Assembly (NCBI GenBank): GCA_051453625.1
Contig: JBOZIK010000001.1
Location: forward strand, 212,778,851 to 212,842,850
Reading direction: 5' to 3'
Length of the DNA stretch: 64,000 nucleotides
From: Welwitschia mirabilis
Taxonomy: Eukaryota; Gnetophyta; Gnetopsida; Welwitschiales
Position 1 is the first letter of the stretch; every line of letters begins with the position of its first letter. This document shows, piece after piece, positions 36,580 to 48,039 of the stretch. A program made the translations under genes and the position numbers. The notes beneath the pieces are model-generated. The model was not told the DNA's origin, made no database searches, and saw only the letters and a program-made list of their open reading frames with translations.

Positions 36580-39500
36580 ATAATGATAATACTTCATGAT
36601 AATTATTGGATGTTTTCCTTTATAGCTAATAGTTTCATGATTATTATTTTGTGCTTTGGCCTTATTCACTTAATTATTCATTTTATAAAATGCCAATGAG
36701 TTGCAAAATTGAAATTGAAATTATTTTGAATATAGATGCTTAAAGTTATTATTTTTAAATGCTAAAGAAAGTTCTCTCATGTTTATGAAATATTTTTATT
36801 ACTGCTATTGTCTCATTATTTAATTGTGGCAAGCATAATTGTTATTTATCATTTACCCAATGGCTTGATAAGGTAACAGAATTCCCACCACTTAACCATC
36901 TTCCTTTATGATGTTTTGTTTTTATATTCTCATGACCCATTACATTCCACCAAACCTCAGTTATAAATAGGATCCTCCTCGTCCTTTTCCCTCACTTTTG
37001 TTTTTGGGAGCTTGGAAAGCCTTAGAGCCTTGAAATCTTCATGAGATGTTGAGTTTCATCTTAAAATCGGTATGATTCTATGGTTTTTCATTTCATTCTC
37101 ATATGATTCTTGACTTTCATATTATTTCTTGTATGGTTCTATGGTTTCTCATTTCATTCTCATATGATTCTTAACTTTTGTATTATTTCTTGTATGGTTC
37201 TATGGTTTACTTCAATCTCTTATATGATTCATGCACTTCTATCTATTTCTTGTATGTTCTAATTGATTCCTACATCCTTTTACATCTCTCAAGTATATTT
37301 TTTATGCATAAAATATCTTGGCTATGATTTCTCTACTATGTTTAAAGCTTCACTAAGTAACTAAATCATGTGGCTTTAGGGGCTAGGCCATTTGAAAGGC
37401 TCTTATTGACCCTAGGAGTGGTTGTCAGAGTGATCAGGGTAATTACCATCTAGTTATTGCATGACATTTGATGTTTTGCGGCTTCAAGGGGGTTATCCCA
37501 CCTCAAGGGTTCTTATTGGCCATAAGAATGATCCTCTAGACAAATGGGTATTTTACACCCCTCTAACAGGATACTATTCATAGAACATTTTGCGTTTATT
37601 GAGACTTCGATAATTTTATCTCGATTATTGTATCTGATATGGTGTTTTGATCATTTGATATTCTTGTGGATTCCTTCTTGTGCTTGAATACCTTTTACCT
37701 AAAAACCTTGTCATCGACCATATTAGGAACTGTGGGAGTACAATTCTTACACCATGCATGTTGTGTTGGAAATGTCTCAAGGAACGTGGCAGAGTAGAGT
37801 TAAAGATGGATGTTTTAGTGTGACTTCATTTTTTGAAAGTGTTTTGTATTTTCTAGACTTATTAAAGGAGTTAATCATTAGAAGTTGTCAGTTTCTGTGA
37901 TGACTTATGCACTTCAGACATGAATACTTTTCATACAAAAATAATGTTTTCTTATTACACATATGGACAAGTTAACATATATATTTATTGAACATGCATC
38001 AGTTTTTATTATAAATGTCATTTATTTCATGAAATGATTACATGATCATGAGGAAATTTTCAAATTTTAACTCATTTATACTTCTTTTCAAATTTTAGAA
38101 TTTCCAAGAATACTTGAGCAAATTTTGTTATTTGAGTTAATTTAGAATATTGCTAGGGATACATATAGAAAGAAAAATAAGTAAATAAATCGCATTAAAA
38201 TTTCTTGTCATTACATCGAGAGGAAGTTAAGCCATAAAATATAAATTTGGATTAATTAATTTTAGTATCTGCAACAGGTCCATAGTGCATACGAAAGGAT
38301 GAATGATTTTTCCTTTGTTATTAAAAATTATATAATAAAGAAACGGCAAAACATGTGTTGCATAGGCCTGAACCGCCGACCATTCAACACCCTATTTACC
38401 AACTCTTGTCATTGGGCTAAGCCAGGGGCGGATGAAAACAAACCATTACCCACCGACTTAGTGTCAGAAGGGTTGGGCAATATGGCTGAATAACTGTAGC
38501 ACATCCACATTTTGTGAGATAAAAAATGCTCCCTGTCCTCTGACGTTTAAGTCTTCCTGCTTGAATCTTGACTACACAGCTCTGCTCTCTTTTCACCTGC
38601 TTCATCCGTTAAGATCCTTCCCCCTTCCACGCACGTCTGTTTCCCTGTAAGAAGCTTCAAAACAAATGGTTTATCTCTTTTCTCTGCTCTTGTGTGGCTT
38701 GCCGTTCATCCGCACATCAATGCCTGCTGCTCTGTGTCCATCCAACTCTCTGAGTATTCTCAAAAATAAAAATACGCGAACTGCTCATGCGCAGCGTTAT
38801 GGCAATCCACCTGCGCAGTGCAACCTCTTATTCGATAGGACAGAAGTGGTATGAAGAAGGCATGCTGTTCTATTCTACTAATTTCTCGCTGAAGAAAACT
38901 TCAATCAACTGATCATTCACTATGATTTTGTGTTCTATGCTATTGTATTGTACTCCCCATTTGTCACTATCTGCAGCACCATAAGTATCAATCACAGTCT
39001 TGTTACGTTGCCCTCAGCTACTAATCAACCCCGCGTCTCCCTCTATTATTTCCTTCTCAGTTGTTTTAGCTGACGTTACGTATTCCTCTGTTGTTTAGAA
39101 TGAATTGTATTTAAATTTTGAGCCTTTAATAAATCTAGAAGAAACGCATTCAAATACATTTGTTTGAGAGCTTATTAAAATGACTTCTCATTCTAGTAAT
39201 TAATCATGAATTTGATGCGCTTGTCAAATAACACTGATTCCTACTTGACTTAGGTTAACTTGTGCTCAACCATGTCAGACCGTGCCAAAATTCCGTGCTC
39301 TCTCATGGTCCTCACCAAACTGAGTGTAAATCCGCACAGTCATTTTGTACTCAAATCTTCTTTAGGCTCTCTCTCATTCTGCCTTTACGGATCTTTCCTT
39401 ATGTGCCCTGTAATGCTTCTCTTCTCTCTGTGGTACACCATCTTTCCATTTCAACGCGGTGCACGTCTCTCGTTCAGTGCGACAATCAGCTTCTTGCATG

Positions 39501-40655
39501 GCACACAGGCAATAATCTGCGGCATTTTCTTCCTTGTGTAGCACACCCAAAGCAAAATTCTTTGCACATTTGAAGGTTCACGCCTTTTCCATCCCGATAA
39601 TTAGCATACCTTAGTCAATTATTAGAAGAGAATTAAGACAGAAGCTTTAAGTCAGGTTCAATTTCGAGGAGGAACCCTTTTATTTAGGGTTATGCTTATT
39701 TGCATATAATTATGCCTTCAATTCCTTGTTAATGCAAATTTTCCTTATGCCTATTTCTTCTAAGGAAATCAAGAAAATATAACCTAAGTACCACAATATA
39801 TTAAATTATGTGCTCCTTCAACACTATATGTATATTATTACCAATATATATTTATACTCTAAAATTTTAGTATATTTTAAAATAATTAGGGCTAATAACC
39901 TTAGCAATGAAAACTAGAAATTTGACTCAACTTACTTAGACAAGTAACATTGTTAGAATAATTGATTTAAGGGAAAACATTAATAGATTAGAAATTTTAG
40001 ATCTCATTCTAAAATTATATTTTAAGCTTAAGCTTTTATTTTGTATATATATATCTTTTATGTGCATTTATGAGTAGTTATTGGAAATGCTAGTCTTGTA
40101 GCTAGATTCAACATTAACAATTACTTAATTACAAATATAAATAGATCTATAAGCTCCAAGTTTATAACGAATCATGAGTTTTGGTAGAGAGCATTCAGCA
40201 TATGCCCAATTTTGCCAATTTAGAAAAAGCTAACCTTATTATTGTGAGTTCTACATGTCCTTATTATTAGGTTCATTAGATAACAACATTGGTCCTTTCC
40301 TTTCCAATATATTTTATATTAAGATAATTTGAACGTACTATCTAAAAATCTATATTAAAGTTAGTGCATTTCTTTTTCTTGTTGTACTTCTAGATCAATA
40401 GAGAGATTTTATCATTTATTCTCTTCATCTTTAAGCATTACCCAATGTATGAAACTCTATTTAAATATTCAAATATTTAACTAGAATAATGATATTATTT
40501 GAAGTTTCTAGATGGTATTATCAAAATAATTATAAATTTAGATCTCACGTATTAGCTTAAGAGCATTCTATAGAAAATGCTGAATATTACAAATTGGGTA
40601 TTAGAGCTAAGAGCTACATGAAGTCTTTTCAACTGTAGAAATTCAGGTTGTTACA
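36511..40655 (+). mobile_element. Element 1: 3' LTR
   Basis: Starts TGTCATGTTCG and ends GTTACA; the CAAGC target duplication follows. It has no gap. At 4145 bases it is the best guide to LTR length. It includes two units of the 60-bp repeat (37075-37195), a GC-richer and CpG-containing interior (38340-39600), and about 280 bases (39070-39348) absent from the 5' LTR. Open frames inside (for example 38666-38854 and 39260-39573) are not conserved in frame between the two LTRs, so I do not treat them as genes. Confidence 0.85.
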
Positions 40656-40660
40656 CAAGC
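40656..40660 (+). repeat. Target-site duplication, right (CAAGC)
   Basis: Matches 30089-30093 exactly; confirms 30094-40655 as one insertion unit. Confidence 0.85.
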
Positions 40661-40772
40661 GTTGTGTCTTTTTCTAATATAATATTATAATCCTTTGAAT
40701 TGTAATTCTTAGACAATCCATGATAATCTTAGTTGATTCCCAAGGATTCAAAGAGAGTGGGGCTAAGATGGT
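40661..40772 (+). other. Spacer between the two elements
   Basis: 112 bases. About 30 bases (40722-40750, gataatcttagttgattccc and following) closely resemble the interior of the element 2 LTR (40947-40975), so an older LTR fragment of the same family may lie here. Confidence 0.4.
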
Positions 40773-41187
40773 TGTAATGTTCCAAATTTACTATTTGTAG
40801 AATAAGTATGTTAAGATGCCAAATAAGAATAATTAATAAAATATGAATGGAAGCAACCCAAATATGTAAATATGTATCCTTTCATTATGCTATTTAAGCC
40901 TACGACATTAGTTGGGGATGGATAGACTAGGTGAATGTAACCAGTAATAATCTTGGTTGATTCCCAAGGTTTCTAGCAGTGGAACTCAGGTCATAGTCCA
41001 CATATTTACCTTTAACCCCTATTTTAGAGCTATTGGCTAAATGATAAGAAATGTAATCTACTGCTTCTAATAATAAAGTCCACCTTTCTTCTAAATTATT
41101 CCTTGTCATTCTTATTGATCCTGATACATTATTTTATAATTTCTTTTTATACAAAGTAATCTAAAAATAGTATTTTTAAATATTACA
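40773..41187 (+). mobile_element. Element 2: 5' LTR (415 bp)
   Basis: TGTAATGTTCC at the start, ATTACA at the end, and a Met-tRNA PBS two bases later. Collinear with 52590-53005; by eye about four in five positions agree, so the insertion is old. The outer 5-mers (ATGGT left, GTGCT right) match at only three positions, so no clear target-site duplication remains. Confidence 0.85.
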
Positions 41188-41189
41188 TT

Positions 41190-41202
41190 TGGTATCAGAG
41201 CC
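41190..41202 (+). promoter_or_regulatory. Primer-binding site, initiator Met-tRNA
   Basis: TGGTATCAGAGCC, an intact match to the usual plant PBS, two bases after the LTR. Confidence 0.9.
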
Positions 41203-41208
41203 AATAAT

Positions 41209-42281
41209 AAGTAGTAAACTACTACTTTAAGGAAAAACAAGGAAGGGACTTAGTTTTATAAATAAGCAAAGTTTTATATTAAGAAAACAAGCCAAATGAC
41301 AAGCCCTACAAAAAAAAATAAGCTATGATATAAGGAGGAAACACGNNNNNNNNNNNNNNNNNNNNNNNNNNNNNNNNNNNNNNNNNNNNNNNNNNNNNNN
41401 NNNNNNNNNNNNNNNNNNNNNNNNNNNNNNNNNNNNNNNNNNNNNACAAGGTACCAGTGAAAATCATGATGCATTAGTCCTTAAATAGTGAATCATGGAT
41501 CACTGTGAAGGAGGAAGGAAATACTTCATGAAGAATAGAACTTGGTTTTGATCCTTTGCACCTAGAATAGGAGGCTCCACGTTACTTGTAATGATTTCCA
41601 TCCCAGTAGATTAATTCAAAACTACCACAATACTAATTTTAATCAAAGAAGAAACTATTATAGAATTTGATCTNNNNNNNNNNNNNNNNNNNNNNNNNNN
41701 NNNNNNNNNNNNNNNNNNNNNNNNNNNNNNNNNNNNNNNNNNNNNNNNNNNNNNNNNNNNNNNNNNNNNNNNNNNNNNNNNNNNNNNNNNNNNNNNNNNN
41801 NNNNNNNNNNNNNNNNNNNNNNNNNNNNNNNNNNNNNNNNNNNNNNNNNNNNNNNNNNNNNNNNNNNNNNNNNNNNNNNNNNNNNNNNNNNNNNNNNNNN
41901 NNNNNNNNNNNNNNNNNNNNNNAAGTAGTAAATTACTACTTTAAGGAAAAATAAGGAAGGAACTTAGTTTTATAAATAAGCAAAGTTTTATATTAAGAAA
42001 ACAAGCCAAATGACAAGCCCTACATAAAAAATAAGCTATGATATAAGGAGGAAACAAGGTACCAGTGAAAATCATGATGCATTATTCCTTGAATAGTGAA
42101 TCATGGATCATTGTGAAGGAGGAAGGAAATACTTCATGAAGAATAGAACTGGGTTTTGACCCTCTGCGCCTAGAATAGGAGGCTCCACACTACTTGAAAT
42201 GATTTCCATCCCAGTAGATTAATTCAAAACTACCATAGTACTAATTTCAATTGAAGAAGAAACTATTATAGAATTTGCTCT
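41209..42281. repeat. Gap-flanking duplicate pair (41209-41673 / 41923-42281)
   Basis: The same leader sequence abuts a 249-N gap on both sides. The left copy also contains a 100-N gap (41346-41445). In the unbroken right copy (around 42050) the flanks of that inner gap are practically adjacent ('gaggaaac' then 'aaggtacc'), so its true length is about zero. Confidence 0.9.
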
Positions 42282-43320
42282 AATAATGGGATATAACCTC
42301 TTGTAGAGCTTTATGTGAAGCTTGCTTTAAACCACTAGTATCCCTAAAAGATGCTCCTTTGAAAGCTTCCTACCACAGTACACTACATTAATGTCATCAA
42401 TTGTAATTGTCGAATGATCTACACATGCTTGGATCATCCTCTCACTTTTGGTTAGCTAAGCAGATAAGACAATCTAACTCTCTTTTAACATGATAATCTA
42501 GGAAGCATTTTCTTATGATCTCTTCTCTGAAAAGTATATATTTGCAACTTGATTCTCAAGAATCTAGAGGGGATCACTCATGGATTCCTACTCTTTCATC
42601 CCATGTCAAGACATATAATAAAATAATTCTAGCATATCAATTAAATTGTAAAAGTATTAGAGTGAGGCAGGCCATTCATGTTATGGAGAGAAATGGAAAG
42701 TAAAAAGAGCAGAGTTGTTGCACTCAAATTCCAATGGAAAATCTATTTTGTTAAAGAAATGATGAGTGTAGATGTTATCTAGGTAAGATAGATGAGTGTC
42801 CTACATATGTAAGAAGCTAGAGAGGGATTGATATTCCCCCAACTAATCCATTAGCTCCTTAACCTTAGGATATAAGATCTTCATCATTGATAAAAGCTAA
42901 TTTGTATGGTAAGACACTTGATCTTGATGAATTATGGAGTTATAAGTGGATGATGAGAAGGCTCTAAAGATGAATTATTAATAGGGAAACTCTAATTTGG
43001 AGGTTGAAAGTAGGGGATTAAATAGGACATATCCCCCTTGATTCATTAACACATCAAATTCATTAAGAACCTCCTCCCCTTAAGAATTAGAAGGGAACAA
43101 CAAATCCATGAATAGAGTAGTGAAAGATATAGTTATATAACCTTATCTTATCTTATGAAGAGAGAGATTTTTTCAAATCATCCTTGACCAAAGTCTATGA
43201 GCATAAAACCTATAATAAATAAAATAAAAAAAGAATGCATAATAAAAGAAACATACTAAGTTAAAAAAATTAAGAAAAAAAAGGTGGGGAGAGGGGGGAG
43301 GTTAAAATTGAAACTACGAT
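42282..43320. other. Leader of element 2 (plus-strand view)
   Basis: No plus-strand gene. It contains part of the antisense coding-like text and, at 43271-43300, a purine-rich run with two long G blocks (ggggagaggggggagg) that lacks the four G-runs needed for a simple quadruplex. Confidence 0.4.
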
Positions 43321-44600
43321 AATACCCCATGGGGCTAGTATCACCAAGTAAAGCCAAGAGGTGTCTTCTCTTCCTTAGGTTTCTTAGGCATTAAATGGTT
43401 AATTAAAGGCTTGTTTCATTTTTGATAGAAAGAGTCATGGAACTTCAATGCCTCACTCATCAACAAAAAATAATAAATAGAAACAAAGTCATTAAAAATA
43501 CACCTATTATCCAAAAATATAACACAAAGATCTATACCTTAGATAGAATAGGAAAAGTACCATGAGATGTTTCCCCAGGGTTATAGTTTCTAGAACATTC
43601 ATCCTCCATAGATGAAGAAGAATAAGAATGAAACAAGGATTGAGCAAGAATTTCTTAAGGGGAAAAAATTAAAGATAGATCTATAATTAAAGATCTAAAG
43701 GATTATAATCCACCTAGCCCCATAGGGGAAAAAATACAAACATACTAGGATGTGTGTACAAAAACACTTACTCCTATTACTATTTCGCTTTAAGTAAGTT
43801 AACTGAGAAAGAGCAGAAGAATACACAATAGAAGTCCAATAAAAAAAAAACCACTAATCATAAATAGTAATAAGTAGATTATGTAATTAAAAATTTACTC
43901 AACTAATCATGTAGGAAGGTACTACCTACGATCAACTCCTCACAAGAGATAAAGTATGGGGTAGTAAAGTTGGCAATTAATACCCAATGGTGGTGAGTAT
44001 ATACCTCCCACAAATACACAAAATTGTCTAATCGATTGTCCATAAAATAAGGAAAATACTTCTCAGAGTGAGAGAGCTTAAGAGAAATATGATCATCTTG
44101 GTTTAATATAAAAACTAACTGAATACTTTCTTTAGAAACCTAGATTAGACCATGATGAGGATGGGTGATTATATTTGTACAACAATGGAAAGAAGAATAT
44201 AGAGGATTAAGAATGAAAAGAGTAGCAGGATGCTGGAGAAAGAAACAAGGGAAACCATATAGATCTAGAATATTAGAGAAGAATACCTATGATAACCCCT
44301 AATCTATGGCTAATTGTTGGATTTCTAGTTTAGAAGACCTGATATTAGTAAAATTCTAAAAAATGACAGACAAAGTCTCTGAGCCAAACCTTGATTGGAA
44401 AGAAGTGCAACTATGAGCATTAGAGAAGAGCTTATATTTATAGCAAATGTAGACTACAAAAAGACCTATACAAAAATATATAAAATCATAAAAATAATAA
44501 TAAAGAGATGCCATGTAGAAGTATAGGAGAAAAAGAAAAGAGAGAGCTATAGGATTGACTATGAATCATGATGAAAACGAGATCAAAATAAGGGTCCATG

Positions 44601-44614
44601 AGTATTTATAGTAG
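44601..44614 (-). promoter_or_regulatory. Antisense TATA box
   Basis: Minus-strand CTACTATAAATACT, upstream (on the minus strand) of the antisense coding-like blocks. Confidence 0.4.
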
Positions 44615-44743
44615 TGAATCCAAGGTTAACTAAACCATAAGAGTAAAGTTAACCATAATTAATTAACCTACAATTAACTACAATTAAGTCAAATATAATT
44701 ATAGTTAAATTAAGATTAAATTACTGTTAGGAGACAAGTATCC

Positions 44744-45690
44744 AACATCATACTTGAGAGCCTAACATCACACTAAGGTGCCTGATGTTGCACTTGTGTC
44801 TCCAACACTAGTTTTGTTACCTACCTATTTCTGATAAGTCCTGCTTGGTTCTAGTGGCAACTACACCCTTTTAAGTTGTTTCACAATGAGGTCTCGAAAT
44901 CATAATCTAATTTTCAATGTCATACTTAGTGTCTGACATCACACTTTGATACCCAATATTGTACTTACCTCTATCAGCTTCTAATACCTTTCATTCAGCC
45001 CTAGACATTATTTGTTTGTCTCTTATCTACCTGCATAAGAAGCTCTGATGTCACACACAGGTATGCAATGTCATACTTTAGTGTCTGACATCATACATGA
45101 GTGACTGATGTCACACTTAAGGCCGTAGAATCCAAACACCCCCTAAAAGGCCCTAGCACTCTGTGTTTCAATATGATATTATACTTAGATGGTAAGGTTA
45201 ACATTGCATAAAGGTATTCGACATTGTGATTAAGTACACAATGTCACAGTTAGGTACCTAATATCACATCAAGTATCCAACATTGCATTAAGTGCCCAAT
45301 GTTGCACTTGGGTGCTCAATGTTGCACTTAAGTACTTTATGTTATGCTTGAGTACTCGATGTCATACGTAAATACCCAATATCATAATTTGATGTTGGAC
45401 ATATCCATTACCCTCATCACTACATGTGACCTCCATTATCACACTTTGATGTTTGATGTCATACTTTAATATTTGATGTTGCACTTGAGTGTCTGATGTT
45501 GTACTCACTCTTATAAGACACTGACACATCCCATTTTTCCTTGGCATTAACCAAAAATGCCCATGCTTGCTTCATAATGAAACTCCATAGTTGCATAAGG
45601 GTACCTAACATCACACTTTCCTATCTAACATTACACTTGGATATCTAATGTCACACTTTAATCGTTATACCTATGAAACATCCAACATCA
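44744..45690 (+). repeat. Interspersed clusters of a 20-bp minisatellite
   Basis: The unit is close to AATGTCACACTTGAGTGTCT, with C/T and A/G variants. Clear head-to-tail runs of exact 20-base spacing are at 44744-44803 (three units), 44916-44985, 45057-45136 (four units), 45165-45410 (the longest), 45431-45512 and 45608-45670. About 60-120 bases of unrelated sequence separate clusters. The array is in the untranslated leader just before gag. It is non-coding; the short frame over it (45362-45547, minus) reflects the repeat. Confidence 0.8.
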
Positions 45691-46011
45691 CACATGAAGT
45701 ACATGGTAATACACCCCTTGGTAGTTACCTTAGAATGGAATGCACATCATCAAGGGCTATTATAACAACTATTAATAGCCCTTTTAACTATTTTCAAACT
45801 ACCATTTAGTTACAAGTAACTAACTATTGCAGAAACACTATAAAAGGGACATAATGCCATTAGAAAAAAATTGAAGGACTATTTGTATAAGAGAAACAAC
45901 CAAGGAGAGGAATATGAATTTAGGAGAATGTCAAACCAATTGATGCATTATGGAACATAGAGTGAATGAATCAATGGACAAGATAGAATTCCAACTTGAT
46001 CACATTCACTC

Positions 46012-47080
46012 TTAAAATAAACGTCTAACTACTAGGATCAATAACTTTTTTCCTCGCTTGGAAGATAGATTTATGGAAAAAAACCCAAGGGAATCTCAAG
46101 AGCAACACTCTACACAGGGATAACATACTTTAATAACTGCAATTGACCTATAAAACATCCAAATAAGACTACTAATATAGAGTCCAACCTCTAAGCCTTC
46201 TTGCTAAACTGGTCAAATCATTTCAATATAGAATAATGTGAAGGAGAGAAGATTGATAAAATGATTCACCTAAGAATATATAAAGGTAAAGCAAAAATAA
46301 GCAAAAAAGACTACTCTTGAATTTTACAAATAAAAAATTACTTTGACCTTGAGACATTCCACTAGAGAGATAATGCACATACATTTCCACCTTCCTTATA
46401 AGAAATGAATAAGAATGGTGGTCAAGATACCAATAGAAACATCTCTAAAGGACACCATAGGATACCTTTATAAAGGAATTCAAAAATAAATTCATNNNNN
46501 NNNNNNNNNNNNNNNNNNNNNNNNNNNNNNNNNNNNNNNNNNNNNNNNNNNNNNNNNNNNNNNNNNNNNNNNNNNNNNNNNNNNNNNNNNNNNNNTTAAA
46601 ATAAACTTCTAACTACTAGGATCAATAACTTTTTTCCTCGCTTGGAAGATAGACTTATGGAACAAAATCCAAGGTCATCCCAAGAGCAACACTCTACACT
46701 GGGATAACATACTTTAATTGGTGCAGTTAACCTATAAAAAATCCAAATAAGACTACTAAATATAGAGTCCAATCTCTAAGCCTTCCTGCCAAACTGGTTA
46801 AATCATTCCAATATAGAATAATGTGAAGGAGAGGAGATTGATAAAATGATACACCTAAGAATATATAAAGGTAAATAAAGAATAAGAAAAAAATACTACT
46901 CTTGGATTTGACAAATAGAAAATTACTTTGACCTTGAGACATTCCATTAGGGAGATAATGCACATACATTTCCACCTTCCTTATAAGAAATGAATAAGAA
47001 TGGTGATCAAGATACCAATAGAAACATCTCTAAAGGACACCATAAGACACCTTTATAGAGGAATTCAAAAATAAATTCAT
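46012..47080. repeat. Gap-flanking duplicate pair (46012-46495 / 46596-47080)
   Basis: 484/485 bases abut a 100-N gap (46496-46595) on both sides and are nearly identical. Confidence 0.9.
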
Positions 47081-47109
47081 TCTAAAAGGCTTCATGGAAG
47101 ACCAAATGG

Positions 47110-47349
47110 TGAAATTTAAATGCCTTTACTTGGGAAAATGCCCACTAGATAAACATTGGTCTGAATTCCAGTGCCTTATNNNNNNNNNNNNNNNNNNNNN
47201 NNNNNNNNNNNNNNNNNNNNNNNNNNNNNNNNNNNNNNNNNNNNNNNNNNNNNNNNNNNNNNNNNNNNNNNNNNNNNNNTGAAATTTCAATGCCTTTACT
47301 TGGGAAAATATCCACTAGATAAACATTGGTCTGAATTCCACTGCCTTAT
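47110..47349. repeat. Gap-flanking duplicate pair (47110-47179 / 47280-47349)
   Basis: 70 bases at offset 170 abut a 100-N gap on both sides; only a few differences. Confidence 0.9.
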
Positions 47350-47714
47350 CAAGTATTAAAACAACTTTATTGAGAAGTAGTTAATTAACAGTTTCATTGA
47401 AACTCTACCATCCAAATGTAGAAAATCTTATGCACCTTGGAGACCAAACCTACTAAAGATGCCTACTACAAAATACAACATTACTTCAAGGGGAAAAACA
47501 TCAATGGAATGAATCCCATTACTTTTAAGTAAATAGATATAATATAATTAGAACANNNNNNNNNNNNNNNNNNNNNNNNNNNNNNNNNNNNNNNNNNNNN
47601 NNNNNNNTGAAGGGTCACATCAACAGCAAATATCCATCTAAAGATTAAGCACTAAATCTTCCTTAGCATAATTGGACTTAAGCTTTATAGAATACAACCG
47701 TACAACCCATTAGT

Positions 47715-47897
47715 ATGTATGCTACCATTCAAACAGGTGCAATTCATAACCAGTACTCCATCTTGGAATTACATGGTCAAATTTCATCCTTCTTTATTTC
47801 ATTCTTAGTTGATAACAGTTCCTTACATAACTTCATTTCTAAAAGATTATTTTACAAACCAAACATAAGCTATTCAAGGAATATAAATCTACCATAG
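47715..47897 (+). pseudogene. Element 2: aspartic protease remnant
   Basis: The open part (MYATIQTGAIHNQYSILELH at its start) contains FLVDNSSLHNFIS. This matches the retropepsin active-site block of plant gypsy elements, 'LIDSGSTHNFIS'. The catalytic Asp is present, but the following Ser-Gly has become Asn-Ser, so activity is lost. It lies upstream of RT in the usual gag-PR-RT order. Confidence 0.7.
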
Positions 47898-48039
47898 GGG
47901 CTATAAGAGGTATTTTTATTATATACGATGGGATTGTCACCCTTATTAATTATGACATTCATTAGTCATATTTTAGGAAGAAGTTATATATCTTTCAAAT
48001 TAGAAAGTCCCATGCCATTTTGGGGATTCCCTTCTTAAT

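Larger units (their letters stand above)
41950..44615 (-). pseudogene. Antisense coding-like region in the element 2 leader
   Basis: Between the PBS and gag of element 2, the minus strand carries a TATA box (CTACTATAAATACT, complement of 44601-44614). Downstream of it are blocks of protein-like text interrupted by stops: HPATLFILNPLYSSFH (about 44235-44185), YFPYFMDNRLDNFVYLWEVY (about 44060-44000), MEDECSRNYNPGETSHGTF (about 43608-43552), MPKKPKEEKTPLGFTW (about 43393-43345) and INVVYCGRKLSKEHLLGIL (about 42397-42340). Composition is balanced, unlike random AT-rich frames. Blocks change frame and are separated by T-rich intervals, so introns or indels are possible. No known domain recognised. 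Extra antisense ORFs are known from some plant gypsy lineages, but I cannot link this one to them. Confidence 0.45.
45846..47555 (+). pseudogene. gag: Element 2: gag region, decayed
   Basis: Placed between the minisatellite leader and the protease. The forward frame shows protein-like pieces such as MEDQMVKFKCLYLGKCPLD (47094-47150) and KCRKSYAPWRPNLLKMP (about 47416-47466), but many stops and two artefactual duplications. The capsid domain is not convincingly recognisable, so the assignment rests mostly on position. A 52-N gap (47556-47607) follows. Confidence 0.4.

Noticed and set aside
39260-39573. Open frames of 93 and 103 codons with Ser/Leu/Phe-rich products
   Set aside because: They lie inside the 3' LTR and the frame is not kept in the 5' LTR; their length follows from the higher GC content.
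43271-43300. Second G-quadruplex candidate
   Set aside because: Only two long G-runs plus GG pairs; four runs of three are not available with short loops.
46727-46975. 82-residue minus-strand hydrophobic frame
   Set aside because: Antisense to the gag region of element 2, no conserved features, and it lies within an artefactual duplicate.
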